A stretch of 64,000 nucleotides of DNA from Caccoplasma intestinavium (GCA_018715885.1 DVKT01000062.1:1-64000); one strand, 5' to 3'. Counted from the first letter of the stretch, positions 52,685 to 60,202 are shown. Numbers and translations are program-made. Notes: a model not told the origin generated them from the sequence alone.

Positions 52685-52697
52685 AGTCGGATAGGAA

Positions 52698-53492
52698 TTA
52701 TTGGTTGAGAGATTTGTTAAGAGTCGCGATGTACAGAGGGAGTTCCGTGATGTTATCGAGAACATGGTGGGCACCGGCAGCGAGCATACGTTGTTTCACT
52801 TCATTTTTCATACGGGATAACTCCTCAGCCGGACATTGGCGGTATTCCTCTTCGGTCAGTCCCATCTCATTGCTTCCGATGATGACGCCTACGCTCCAAG
52901 CTCCGGCATTCACACCCTCTTTGATGTCTGAAATCGTGTCTCCCACTTTTACGACTTGTTGTATCGAAGGTATTTCGAGGTCGATCATGTTTTTATAAAT
53001 CATATATGGGGCAGGACGTCCGGCCGGGAGATTATCGGGCGTAACCAGATTGTCGACCGTATATCCTTTTGCTGCGGCACCCGGGCGCACGATTTCCATC
53101 ATGGCGGCGGTATATCCTGTCGTCGAGCCTATCGCTATACCCTGCTGGCGTAAAGATTCTATCGTTTCGATAACGCCGGGTATGGGAGTTGTAAATTCGG
53201 AGAGAGATGCAAAAAGATGTTTTTCGAAACTTCGGTACATTTCGTCGACGTCGGTTTCGTTCCACTCTCTATTGTAGCGTGTCGAGAATTTGTTTCTTAC
53301 GTCGTCCATCGACAAAATAGCCCGTATATGGTCTATTTTGAGCATTCCCATCGGTTCCCGGGCTTGACGCAAGGTGATTTCGATGCCTTTTTCTTCTTTG
53401 AAAACTTTAAGGAATGCTTTTAGGGGAGCAAAACAGCCGTAATCGACCGCTGTTCCGGCCCAGTCCATGATAACACATTTAATCTCTTTCAT
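52698..53492 (-). CDS. phnX: Phosphonoacetaldehyde hydrolase (phosphonatase)
   Basis: 264-residue HAD hydrolase that splits the C-P bond of phosphonoacetaldehyde to acetaldehyde and phosphate. HAD motif I with nucleophile MDWAGTAVDYGCFAPLKAFL (residues 9-28), the Schiff-base lysine region MLKIDHIRAILSMDDVR, and motif III/IV VKVGDTISDIKEGVNAG. The product of PhnW is its substrate. Operon: DUF5690 transporter, phnX, phnW, with 15 and 13-base gaps. Confidence 0.95.
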   Translation of the reverse strand: MKEIKCVIMDWAGTAVDYGCFAPLKAFLKVFKEEKGIEITLRQAREPMGMLKIDHIRAILSMDDVRNKFSTRYNREWNETDVDEMYRSFEKHLFASLSEFTTPIPGVIETIESLRQQGIAIGSTTGYTAAMMEIVRPGAAAKGYTVDNLVTPDNLPAGRPAPYMIYKNMIDLEIPSIQQVVKVGDTISDIKEGVNAGAWSVGVIIGSNEMGLTEEEYRQCPAEELSRMKNEVKQRMLAAGAHHVLDNITELPLYIATLNKSLNQ

Positions 53493-53507
53493 TTTCCGTT
53501 TCTATTT

Positions 53508-54827
53508 TCAATTCTGTTTTTCTATTGCGTAGTTGTAAATAATATCGTTTTTCTTTTCAATCGCCGGTCTCTTTTTACTGCTGCGTTGCATAAACCACAG
53601 AATACTGCCGGCAAAAAGGAAACAGCAGGCGATACCGAGTATCATGACCATTGTGTTGTAGAACTCGATCCAGTTGAGTTCCGAAATAAACAGTTCTTTG
53701 AATATAAGAACGCATACCGTACCCAGATAGCCAACGAAATCGATGGTGATAATGAAGAATCCTACGTTACCGTTGATATTGAAACAAGATACGAACCGCT
53801 CGAAGAAAAGGGTTTGGAAACTGAGGTAGGCGGTATATAGACCGAGGCTTTGGATAAACAGCCATACCATAGGTGGTAGTTGCAGTTTTTCATATCCGTA
53901 AGCCACGCCGGCCAGCATCATCATACCGGTCATGACCAGCAGCAGGATTAGGCAAAGAACCTTTTGATGGTCCCGTATCAAAGATATAAGCAGAAAAATC
54001 GTAAGAATAATGAGGGTTACCGTTGCGTCGATTCCGCTGAATGCCCAAGATGAGAGTTGTGTCGTATCGACGAGTTTCACGAGAAAGTCTTCCTTAATAT
54101 CCTGCATGACGGTGATAAAAAGGTTTGCGATAAACAACATACTGAGAACAGGGGCGAATTGTAGAAAAATATTCTTGCGTTGCCGGGCGTCCATCGGGAC
54201 ACGTTCGGTACAGCATTTGATGTCTTCTTCGGTGGGCGCAGGCAGTTTGTTCAAGACGAATGCCAGTATGATAAGAAGCACACAAGCGACGGCCCCGATG
54301 GTTGCGGGCATCCAGAAACTGTCTATGCCCATATCTTTAATGAGGAAAAGACCTACCGACTTGGCCATCCCCGAACTGAAAGCAATACTCAGTCCCATGA
54401 TGCTTGCCAAGATACCGCTCAATTTGCGGCCTTCGAGAAAACTGAAAATCACGCCCCACATACACCCCAGCGACAGCCCGTTGAAAAACAGTGCAAAGAT
54501 ATTGTAAGGAACGGGACAAACGGCAAATAAAATCAAAGATATTTCGGCTATGGCAACCGATGCTATAATGAATCCCAGACGATATTCCCTTTTCAGCTCG
54601 GAGATAAATTTGATACCCAAAAGTTTGGACAACATGTAGCCGGCAATCTGTATGATGCTCGTCGCCGTTTTATAATCCATACCCATGAATTCGAGTCCGT
54701 CGAATGTCGCTGCCGTAAAAGGTTTGCGTAGAGCATATACCAAGGCGTAAGAAAAAAGGGCGGCACCTCCGGCCCAAATGATGAATAATAGATTTGAGAT
54801 TTTCTTTTTATGAGTTTCTGCTAACAT
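53508..54827 (-). CDS. DUF5690 MFS-type transporter, putative phosphonate permease
   Basis: 439 residues with about 12 membrane segments: FIIWAGGAALFSYALVYALR first, then FIIASVAIAEISLILFAV, FFNGLSLGCMWGVIFSFLEG, FWMPATIGAVACVLLIILAF and more. The loop FLEGRKLSGILASIMGLS (near residue 130) is a major-facilitator-like signature. It is the first gene of the operon with phnX and phnW and so probably imports 2-aminoethylphosphonate or a related phosphonate; no ABC-type phosphonate transporter is nearby. The family's substrate is unproven to my knowledge. Confidence 0.85.
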   Translation of the reverse strand: MLAETHKKKISNLLFIIWAGGAALFSYALVYALRKPFTAATFDGLEFMGMDYKTATSIIQIAGYMLSKLLGIKFISELKREYRLGFIIASVAIAEISLILFAVCPVPYNIFALFFNGLSLGCMWGVIFSFLEGRKLSGILASIMGLSIAFSSGMAKSVGLFLIKDMGIDSFWMPATIGAVACVLLIILAFVLNKLPAPTEEDIKCCTERVPMDARQRKNIFLQFAPVLSMLFIANLFITVMQDIKEDFLVKLVDTTQLSSWAFSGIDATVTLIILTIFLLISLIRDHQKVLCLILLLVMTGMMMLAGVAYGYEKLQLPPMVWLFIQSLGLYTAYLSFQTLFFERFVSCFNINGNVGFFIITIDFVGYLGTVCVLIFKELFISELNWIEFYNTMVMILGIACCFLFAGSILWFMQRSSKKRPAIEKKNDIIYNYAIEKQN

Positions 54828-54844
54828 GTCGTACTTTTTGTGTG

Positions 54845-54852
54845 CAAAAGTA
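54845..54852 (-). promoter_or_regulatory. -7 element of the phosphonate operon
   Basis: Minus strand TACTTTTG, an exact match to TAnnTTTG, 17 bases before the DUF5690 start. Confidence 0.6.
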
Positions 54853-54967
54853 AAGTGCGCAGATTACGCCGAAACTACAAACGTGTTACAATCGTGCTAC
54901 AAAACCGCCGGTATACATTCTTTGAGAAATTATAAGAGATGTTTTACTGTAAGATACTTTCATGGCA

Positions 54968-55000
54968 TTTGGTGAACTCTGTTTTTTATTCGTATCTTTG
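54968..55000 (+). promoter_or_regulatory. Complete Bacteroidota promoter for the bcp-recA unit
   Basis: TTTG at 54968-54971, 21-base spacer, TATCTTTG at 54993-55000. The start site should be near 55007, giving an 85-base leader that contains a short upstream frame. Confidence 0.8.
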
Positions 55001-55020
55001 TGAGGTAAGGAGGTGGCTCT

Positions 55021-55095
55021 ATGCCATATCGGTGGGTGCAGGTATCTGTCGGCTCGCTTATAGGTTGGAGCATCTCGATAATCTGTTTTTTATGA
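55021..55095 (+). CDS. Short upstream open reading frame coupled to bcp
   Basis: A 24-codon frame from ATG 55021 to TGA 55093-55095, encoding a hydrophobic peptide (begins MPYRWVQVSVGSLIGW, ends SISIICFL). A perfect AGGAGG lies at 55009-55014, 6 bases before the ATG; Shine-Dalgarno sites this good are unusual elsewhere in the window. Its stop overlaps the bcp ATG as ATGA. It may be a small membrane peptide or simply a coupling leader. Inferred, as nothing else supports expression. Confidence 0.55.
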   Translation: MPYRWVQVSVGSLIGWSISIICFL

Positions 55096-55541
55096 AAGTA
55101 GGAGATAAAGCTCCCGAAGTGTGGGGCGTCAATCAAGAAGGAAAAGAGATAAAACTCAGTGATTATAAAGGTCGTAAAGTGGCGTTGTATTTTTATCCCA
55201 AAGACAATACGTCGGGTTGTACAGCCGAGGCATGCAGTTTACGCAACGGATATGACGAGTTGCGTGCAGCCGGTTACGAAGTTGTAGGAGTAAGTAAAGA
55301 CGGCGAGGCTTCCCACCGGAAATTTATCGAGAAACAGTCTTTGCCGTTCGATCTGATTGCCGATACCGATACGTCGCTCAATCAGGCATTCGGCGTATGG
55401 GCCGAAAAAAAGTTGTACGGCCGTACTTATATGGGAACGCTCCGCACTACTTTTATCATCAATGAAGAAGGTGTTATCGAGCGTATTATCGATAAAGTCG
55501 ATACCAAGAATCATGCCGCTCAAATTTTGAACGATAAATAA
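55092..55541 (+). CDS. bcp: Thioredoxin-dependent thiol peroxidase (Bcp-type peroxiredoxin)
   Basis: 149-residue peroxiredoxin that reduces peroxides via a cysteine. Peroxidatic Cys and resolving Cys five residues later: YPKDNTSGCTAEACSLRNGY (near residue 43). KVGDKAPEV and YMGTLRTTFIINEEG are other family marks. ATG 55092 opens the protein; the longer frame begins in the promoter region and is rejected. It overlaps the uORF by 4 bases and is followed by recA after 8 bases, so it shares recA's transcript. Confidence 0.95.
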   Translation: MKVGDKAPEVWGVNQEGKEIKLSDYKGRKVALYFYPKDNTSGCTAEACSLRNGYDELRAAGYEVVGVSKDGEASHRKFIEKQSLPFDLIADTDTSLNQAFGVWAEKKLYGRTYMGTLRTTFIINEEGVIERIIDKVDTKNHAAQILNDK

Positions 55542-55549
55542 TAGTATAT

Positions 55550-56578
55550 ATGGAAGAAGTAAAAAAAGAAACGGGCAAGGCCACGATTCCGTCCGAGAAG
55601 CTCAATGCGCTTCGAGCCGCGATGGATAAAATAGAGAAGAATTACGGCAAGGGTGCCATTATGAAGCTGGGCGACGATCAGGTCGAAGAGATTGCCGTTA
55701 TACCCACCGGCTCTATCGGTTTGAATGCTGCCCTCGGTGTAGGCGGTTATCCGCGAGGGCGCGTTATCGAGATTTATGGTCCTGAGTCATCGGGAAAAAC
55801 GACATTGGCCATACACGCTATTGCCGAGGCTCAGAAAGCGGGCGGCATTGCGGCCATTATCGATGCCGAGCATGCTTTCGACCGGTTTTATGCCGAAAAA
55901 TTGGGTGTCGATGTCGAAAATCTCTGGATTTCTCAACCCGACAGCGGAGAGCAAGCGTTGGAGATTGCCGAGCAGTTGATACGTTCCTCGGCGGTCGACA
56001 TCGTTGTTATCGACTCGGTGGCTGCACTTACCCCGAAAGCCGAGTTGGAAGGCGATATGGGTGATTCGAAAATGGGATTGCAGGCACGTCTCATGTCGCA
56101 GGCATTACGTAAACTGACGGCTACAATCAGCAAGACCAATACCACTTGCATTTTTATCAACCAGTTGCGTGATAAGTTGGGTGTGATGTTCGGGAATCCC
56201 GAAACAACGACCGGTGGTAATGCCTTGAAATTCTATGCTTCGGTACGCCTCGACATTCGTCGCATCAGCCAGATTAAAGACGGAGAAGAGGTCATCGGTA
56301 ACCAGACGCGCGTGAAGGTCGTGAAGAATAAAGTCGCCCCTCCGTTCCGTCGGGCCGAGTTCGACATCATGTTCGGCGAAGGAATTTCCCGTGCCGGAGA
56401 AATCATCGATATGGGTGTGGATAAAGGTATTATCAAAAAGAGCGGTTCTTGGTTCAGTTACAACGATACAAAGTTGGGACAAGGTCGAGATGCCACGAAA
56501 AAGTGCATACAAGACAATCCCGAATTGGCCGATGAGTTGGAGACTCTTATCATGGAGTCTCTCAAAGCTGGGAAATAA
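55550..56578 (+). CDS. recA: Recombinase RecA
   Basis: 342 residues. Walker A GPESSGKTTLAIHAI (near residue 79), MGLQARLMSQALRKLT, the L2 region NQLRDKLGVMFGNPETTTGGNALKF, and the SSB/coprotease regions are intact. It drives homologous recombination and the SOS response. In a unit behind bcp (8-base gap) without a LexA box that I can see, and closed by a terminator; a peroxide-stress link to DNA repair is an inference from the operon. Confidence 0.98.
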   Translation: MEEVKKETGKATIPSEKLNALRAAMDKIEKNYGKGAIMKLGDDQVEEIAVIPTGSIGLNAALGVGGYPRGRVIEIYGPESSGKTTLAIHAIAEAQKAGGIAAIIDAEHAFDRFYAEKLGVDVENLWISQPDSGEQALEIAEQLIRSSAVDIVVIDSVAALTPKAELEGDMGDSKMGLQARLMSQALRKLTATISKTNTTCIFINQLRDKLGVMFGNPETTTGGNALKFYASVRLDIRRISQIKDGEEVIGNQTRVKVVKNKVAPPFRRAEFDIMFGEGISRAGEIIDMGVDKGIIKKSGSWFSYNDTKLGQGRDATKKCIQDNPELADELETLIMESLKAGK

Positions 56579-56596
56579 TTATTTATAGGGACAGAG

Positions 56597-56627
56597 AAAT
56601 CGGGGAGGAAACTTCCCGATTTTTTAT
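56597..56627 (+). terminator. Terminator after recA
   Basis: An 11-bp stem with one G-U pair (56597-56607 with 56612-56622, loop GAAA) followed by a T-run, 19 bases after the recA stop. Confidence 0.85.
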
Positions 56628-56747
56628 GTTGTTTTCGTATTTAAGGGAGGTAATCTATTTTGAAGCATAATTTATTAATTGTATGTTGTTGAAATTAAAC
56701 AATTTATATTTTCTAAATAATATTATTGCACGCATATTTGCATTCAT

Positions 56748-56997
56748 TTAAAGTTTTGGGTCATTCTTATCTATGGCTTGCATCATATCTTCAACATCGA
56801 GCATCGCACCAGGATTAGATTTATTTTTTTCGGAGAAAAAGATGTATATATCCGTTGCTTTCAGATAACGCAATAACGGTGTCTATGCTGCTGTAATTCT
56901 CTTCTCTTTCTATACGAACAACCGGGTCTATTTTTTCCTACCCGGCCTGTTTTGCGACATTATATCTACTCAGGCCTTTTTTCTCTCGCGTTCGTTT
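56748..56997 (-). pseudogene. Decayed XRE-type helix-turn-helix regulator
   Basis: Reading the minus strand in pieces gives TRREKKGLSRYNVAKQAG-like sequence (actual: REKKGLSRYNVAKQAG), an in-frame TAG, then EKIDPVVRIEREENYSSIDT, a frameshift near base 56870, and YLKATDIYIFFSEKNKS with a normal end DVEDMMQAIDKNDPKL and TAA at 56748-56750. This is the recognition-helix and C-terminal part of an XRE-family repressor of the kind found in phages and toxin-antitoxin or mobile elements. One stop and one frameshift mean it is inactive. Confidence 0.72.
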
Positions 56998-57377
56998 TTA
57001 ACTTTTTGTGTCCTCTGCATTCGTCCGGGCTTGGAACCGGCTAAATATAGGCTGCATTACACGACATGCGCACCCGCTTTACCGGGACATAAAACCGCAT
57101 TGGTACGCATGGTTTGCCCTATTCATGCCATAGCCCCCGGACAAGTCGACGGCGGACGTAGCTCTATCCATCATTTATATACCGCTATCGGGGTCGTGCG
57201 GCGTGGGCTATGTCGGTGTTATGGGTTATCTATATACCAGTCGTTCGGCCACCCTTTTTGAGCTTCAAAAAGGGCTAAGAATGGCAAAAACGTTTATACT
57301 CGTTCGGTCGTGTTTGTCTTGTAGAGGTTTTTTAAGTCGTTCGGGCGGTATTGTTTTAATCATCTGAGCCCAAATTC
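56998..57377. other. Gene-poor stretch with a perfect small hairpin
   Basis: Base composition is more GC-rich than the surroundings in 57010-57250. A 10-bp perfect hairpin (57252-57261 with 57265-57274, loop GCT) is present without T-run. An open frame at 57031-57261 has no start context or family resemblance and is not called. The conserved look of this stretch suggests mobile-element origin; that is a guess. Confidence 0.4.
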
Positions 57378-57572
57378 TTACTTATCCCTTTCCTGTTCTT
57401 CATCCTCGTCCGGTAATTCGTCTTCATCCTCGTGTTTGTAATTCCTTATAATTCCCAAAATCACGCCGGCAACTACCCCGAAGGCAAGCACCACACCCAT
57501 AATTTTAAACCCATCATCGCCCATTAGTATGCAAACAAAGATAATCAGACATAAAAAAGTGATAAACGGCAT
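57378..57572 (-). CDS. Small membrane protein with acidic tail
   Basis: 64 residues: two hydrophobic stretches (FITFLCLIIFVCILMGDDGF and IMGVVLAFGVVAGVILGII) then a very acidic end HEDEDELPDEDEEQERDK. It lies 28 bases after a 29-residue membrane peptide on the same strand. Intact frame with natural start, but surrounded by broken genes, so it may be a recent arrival or a survivor of the island. Unknown function. Confidence 0.6.
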   Translation of the reverse strand: MPFITFLCLIIFVCILMGDDGFKIMGVVLAFGVVAGVILGIIRNYKHEDEDELPDEDEEQERDK

Positions 57573-57600
57573 AGCATTGATATTTTAAATGTTCGACAAA

Positions 57601-57690
57601 TCAATCTTTTAAAAAGGTTCTCCAATTTCGGGCGATGTACGCGCCGACGAGTAATCCCGCAATATAGCTAATAATAACGATTTCTACCAT
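57601..57690 (-). CDS. 29-residue membrane peptide
   Basis: ATG at 57690, TGA at 57601-57603. The peptide is MVEIVIISYIAGLLVGAYIA followed by a short basic end (RNWRTFLKD): one complete membrane helix with a positive tail, typical of small inner-membrane proteins. The same strand carries a 64-residue membrane protein 28 bases downstream. It is too short for the usual gene callers. Expression is unproven. Confidence 0.55.
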   Translation of the reverse strand: MVEIVIISYIAGLLVGAYIARNWRTFLKD

Positions 57691-57691
57691 T

Positions 57692-57880
57692 TTATTTAAT
57701 TCTTTTTACACGGGTTCTACCTTTTCGTTCAAGTCGTTTGTGCGACTGTGCGATCTTATTTGCTTCTTTGAGGTTTTCTGCCTCTATTATGAAGTCGGAA
57801 ACGATCATTTCGTCCGTTTCTATTATTATATCGTACTCTCTTTCATCTTGTTTTGATTTTGTAAAAAGGATGGGCGGGCT
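57692..57880 (-). pseudogene. Truncated small basic protein, start lost
   Basis: The minus frame ends at TAA 57692-57694 one base before the 29-residue gene. It reads DEREYDIIIETDEMIVSDF, IIEAENLKEANKIAQSHKRL and ERKGRTRVKRIK: protein-like, with a basic end. There is no ATG at the natural N-terminus; the first is internal at 57808 (38 residues). It looks like a small mobile-element protein that has lost its start. Confidence 0.5.
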
Positions 57881-57891
57881 TTATAGTTCTT

Positions 57892-58273
57892 TTAAAGCTG
57901 TATTTCTTTATCTTGTACCTCATCTTTTATCCGCTCTATTATTGGGGGAGTAAGTTTTATTTCTTCATTGCAATTTTCCGATATAATATCGCACTGATAA
58001 AGTAGATTATTTACACCGGCTATAATCATGTAAACTTGAAACGCTTCTGGCTCTTCGAATGGATTATAAATTAATTCACCGAAATTATCCTTTTCGTAAT
58101 TTACATGATCGGTGTAGTTGTACCACCATTTTTTTTAATACTCTATTGTGTTATACTCCGCTGTCCCGTCTATATTCATTCTCTCGGTTATCATATATCC
58201 GATTTCTTCGGCCTTCGTGTTCGTCAATGTTTTCTTCAACTAAATCTTTGCAGTAGTCCGTAAAAGTTTTCAT
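57892..58273 (-). pseudogene. Decayed mobile-element-type protein gene
   Basis: From ATG 58273 the frame gives MKTFTDYCKDLVEENIDEH, shifts near 58215 into NTKAEEIGYMITERMNIDGT and AEYNTIEY, then meets TAA, and resumes KKWWYNYTDHVNYEKDNFG, ELIYNPFEEPEAFQVYMIIA and GVNNLLYQCDII with a natural-looking end KDEVQDKEIQL and TAA at 57892-57894. The sequence is clearly that of a real protein about 120 residues long, resembling small proteins I know from Bacteroidales phages or conjugative elements. At least one frameshift and one stop inactivate it. Confidence 0.65.
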
Positions 58274-58342
58274 ATCTGTAAGATTTAAATTGTTAATAAT
58301 TCAATTTTACAGTGTGGTTTTTTATCGTTCAGGAAATACGGT

Positions 58343-58350
58343 TATATTTG
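58343..58350 (+). promoter_or_regulatory. -7 element ahead of the structured noncoding segment
   Basis: TATATTTG, an exact match to TAnnTTTG. A transcript from it would begin at about 58357, 5 bases before the closing helix of the folded segment. No protein frame follows. Confidence 0.6.
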
Positions 58351-58356
58351 CGATGT

Positions 58357-58505
58357 GGAATTAAACCGTTCGGGGGTAATTCCTTTCATTACCCTCAGTT
58401 TGGAAGTTAAATATTAACGATAATCGTTACTTTCAACTTCCAAACCCTTACGGAAAATCGGATTTCCATAACTACAACGGTTTATCTGGCTAATTCAAGT
58501 TAGCC
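58357..58505 (+). ncRNA. Candidate structured noncoding RNA (multi-branch fold)
   Basis: A 9-bp closing helix pairs TAAACCGTT (58362-58370) with AACGGTTTA (58476-58484). Inside it are three hairpins: 58374-58380 with 58388-58394 (7 bp); 58398-58408 with 58435-58445 (11 bp) carrying an inner stem 58415-58420 with 58424-58429; and 58452-58456 with 58463-58467 (5 bp). A further 6-bp hairpin (58488-58493 with 58500-58505) follows outside. A -7 promoter precedes it. No coding frame covers the region. The fold was found by eye; it may match an existing RNA family that I cannot name. Confidence 0.6.
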
Positions 58506-58610
58506 GTTTTCGCTGAATTATTCCAGCCAACAGAGTGTAACAGCTTCCAACTTGTTGCACGCTTTTTTTATAACCGTTTTTAATAAACCAAAATTAATAG
58601 GAAAAAACTT

Positions 58611-58674
58611 GTAAGAACCGAAATAAGAAAGTACCCATGCGGAGGCATGGGTACTTTCTTATTTCGGTTCTTAC
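58611..58674. terminator. Exceptional 30-bp perfect hairpin, terminator of the lpx-side operon
   Basis: Arms 58611-58640 and 58645-58674 are perfectly complementary over 30 bp with a GGAG loop. On the minus strand it is followed by AAGTTTTTTCC, so it can terminate transcripts coming from the operon to its right. The stem is about twice the usual terminator length. Confidence 0.85.
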
Positions 58675-58756
58675 GGGAGTTTCAGAGGTTGCCGCCTTTG
58701 AAGCTGTCTATTCATGGGTAATCCAATCCATGTTTTTAGGATTGTCATATATGATA

Positions 58757-58791
58757 ATCGGGGGGAAAATCTCAAAGATTTTCTCCCCGAT
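58757..58791 (-). terminator. Second hairpin downstream of the TnpR-like gene
   Basis: A 16-bp stem with one G-U pair (58757-58772 with 58776-58791, loop CAA), 28 bases after the minus-strand stop at 58819. No T-run follows, so it may protect the 3' end rather than terminate. Confidence 0.6.
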
Positions 58792-58818
58792 GAATGAAAG
58801 AGAGTTTATAAAGTTCGT

Positions 58819-59370
58819 TTAGAATCTCGTATCTTCTTCGCTCATGTCGAGATCGTCGAAACCTTTGGTATCGAGTTCCGACGGGTCGTAGTCATCATTC
58901 CCGTAAAAATCCTCGTCGATGCCAAGATCATTGTTTTTGATGGTTTTCTCCATTTCTTCAAAATCTACGGTTTGTGCGGGGGGATTGCCCATTGATTGGG
59001 TACAGACCGCTTTTTTCAGGTTTTTACCGGTAATGATTTCCCGCAGTTCGATGAAGAATGCGCGTTCGGTCATATTGTCGAAGACGAAAAGCATGCGTTG
59101 TTTTTCGTCTTCGAGCAGTTCGCTCAGACGGGTTTCTCCCATGACCCATGAGTCTTCGTCGTAGCCGGTTTCCATATCCATCAGCGTAACTTCGATTTTT
59201 TTCTCCCAGTTGTCTTCACAGATGAAGAATGAAGTCAGCTGATCTTTGGCATAACCGACCGATTCGAGTATGGCGTCATTCAATTCGAGAAATGTCGCTT
59301 CGGAATCAATCTCTATTTCCCGGGCAAAATGATCGACTTCGTCGGAGAGGATCAGAAATTTATAAACCAT
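58819..59370 (-). CDS. pRiA4b ORF-3-like / IS1096 passenger TnpR family protein
   Basis: 183 residues. N-terminal fold MVYKFLILSDEVDHFAREIEI with FLELNDAILESVGYAKDQLTSFFICEDNW is the pRiA4b ORF-3-like domain. The C-terminal half is highly acidic (KNNDLGIDEDFYGNDDYDPS, FDDLDMSEEDTRF). Despite the transposon-derived family name there is no transposase here, and I know such a gene to sit beside lpxA in other Bacteroidales. It lies 32 bases after lpxA on the same strand. Function unknown. Confidence 0.8.
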   Translation of the reverse strand: MVYKFLILSDEVDHFAREIEIDSEATFLELNDAILESVGYAKDQLTSFFICEDNWEKKIEVTLMDMETGYDEDSWVMGETRLSELLEDEKQRMLFVFDNMTERAFFIELREIITGKNLKKAVCTQSMGNPPAQTVDFEEMEKTIKNNDLGIDEDFYGNDDYDPSELDTKGFDDLDMSEEDTRF

Positions 59371-59402
59371 GATTCTTACGTTGCTTAGTTATACACAAAA
59401 TT

Positions 59403-60179
59403 TTATTTGATACCCCGCACGATACCCCTTTCGGAATTACGGACAAAGCGCACGATTTCATCGCGTTCGGGAGTGGCGGGAATATTGTCTTCGATATATT
59501 TGAGTGCATCGCTCGTATTCATACCGGCCATGTAGATGCATCGATATACCTCTTGTATGAGGGCGACGGCTTCGTCGCTGAAATTACGACGGCGAAGACC
59601 TACGGTGTTGATGCCGGCGAAAGCGATAGGGGTGTGCCCCACTTTGATAAAGGGCGGAATATCTTTATTGATTTGGGAACCGCCCTGTATCATGACATGG
59701 CTGCCTATATGGGAGAATTGATGGCACAATACTCCTCCGCTGAGAATAGCGAAATCGTCGATGACGACCTCTCCGGCTATTTGAGACGCATTGGAGATAA
59801 TGATGTTATTGCCCAGTTTGCAATCGTGGGCGATATGTACGTAAGCCATGAGCAGGCAGTTGTTCCCGATAACGGTTTTCCCTTTCGATGCGGTTCCACG
59901 GTTTACAGTTACGTATTCGCGCAGGGTGGTGTTGTCTCCTATTTCGGCCGTTGTTTCCTCTCCCTTGAATTTGAGATCTTGTGGAATGGCCGAAACGACG
60001 GCTCCCGGGAAGATGGTGCAATTTTTACCGATACGGGCGCCTTCGAGAATGGTTGCATTTGACATAATACGGGTTCCGTCGCCGATGACGACATTTTTGT
60101 CGATAGTAACAAACGGCCCTATTTCTACGTCTTTACCGATTTGTGCATCGGGATTTACATATGATAATGGGTGCTGCAT
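59403..60179 (-). CDS. lpxA: Acyl-ACP--UDP-N-acetylglucosamine O-acyltransferase
   Basis: 258 residues; first committed step of lipid A synthesis. Left-handed beta-helix of hexapeptide repeats from residue 10 (IGKDVEIGPFVTIDKNVVIG) with the catalytic His in LLMAYVHIAHDCKLGNNIII (near residue 121), and the C-terminal helical end typical of LpxA. Gap to lpxC/fabZ is 23 bases, and all three lpx genes are on one strand. Confidence 0.97.
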   Translation of the reverse strand: MQHPLSYVNPDAQIGKDVEIGPFVTIDKNVVIGDGTRIMSNATILEGARIGKNCTIFPGAVVSAIPQDLKFKGEETTAEIGDNTTLREYVTVNRGTASKGKTVIGNNCLLMAYVHIAHDCKLGNNIIISNASQIAGEVVIDDFAILSGGVLCHQFSHIGSHVMIQGGSQINKDIPPFIKVGHTPIAFAGINTVGLRRRNFSDEAVALIQEVYRCIYMAGMNTSDALKYIEDNIPATPERDEIVRFVRNSERGIVRGIK

Positions 60180-60202
60180 GAGATAATAATAAGGTTAGGT
60201 CT

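Noticed and set aside
57031..57261. 76-codon plus-strand frame in the island
   Set aside because: No start context, low-complexity-free but family-free sequence, and stops in the neighbouring homologous-looking reading; kept only as part of an unassigned stretch.
58357..58505. Folded segment considered as a tRNA or known riboswitch
   Set aside because: There is no TψC-type GTTCRA loop, no CCA end and no acceptor stem of 7 bp; the closing helix spans 123 bases and no downstream plus-strand gene exists to be controlled.
58637..58822. 61-codon plus-strand frame downstream of the long hairpin
   Set aside because: It begins inside the 30-bp hairpin and covers the second hairpin; both are better explained as 3' ends of the minus-strand operon.
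58819..59370. TnpR-family name taken as evidence of a transposon
   Set aside because: No transposase, terminal inverted repeats or target duplications are seen, and the gene is embedded beside lpxA in a conserved-looking operon.
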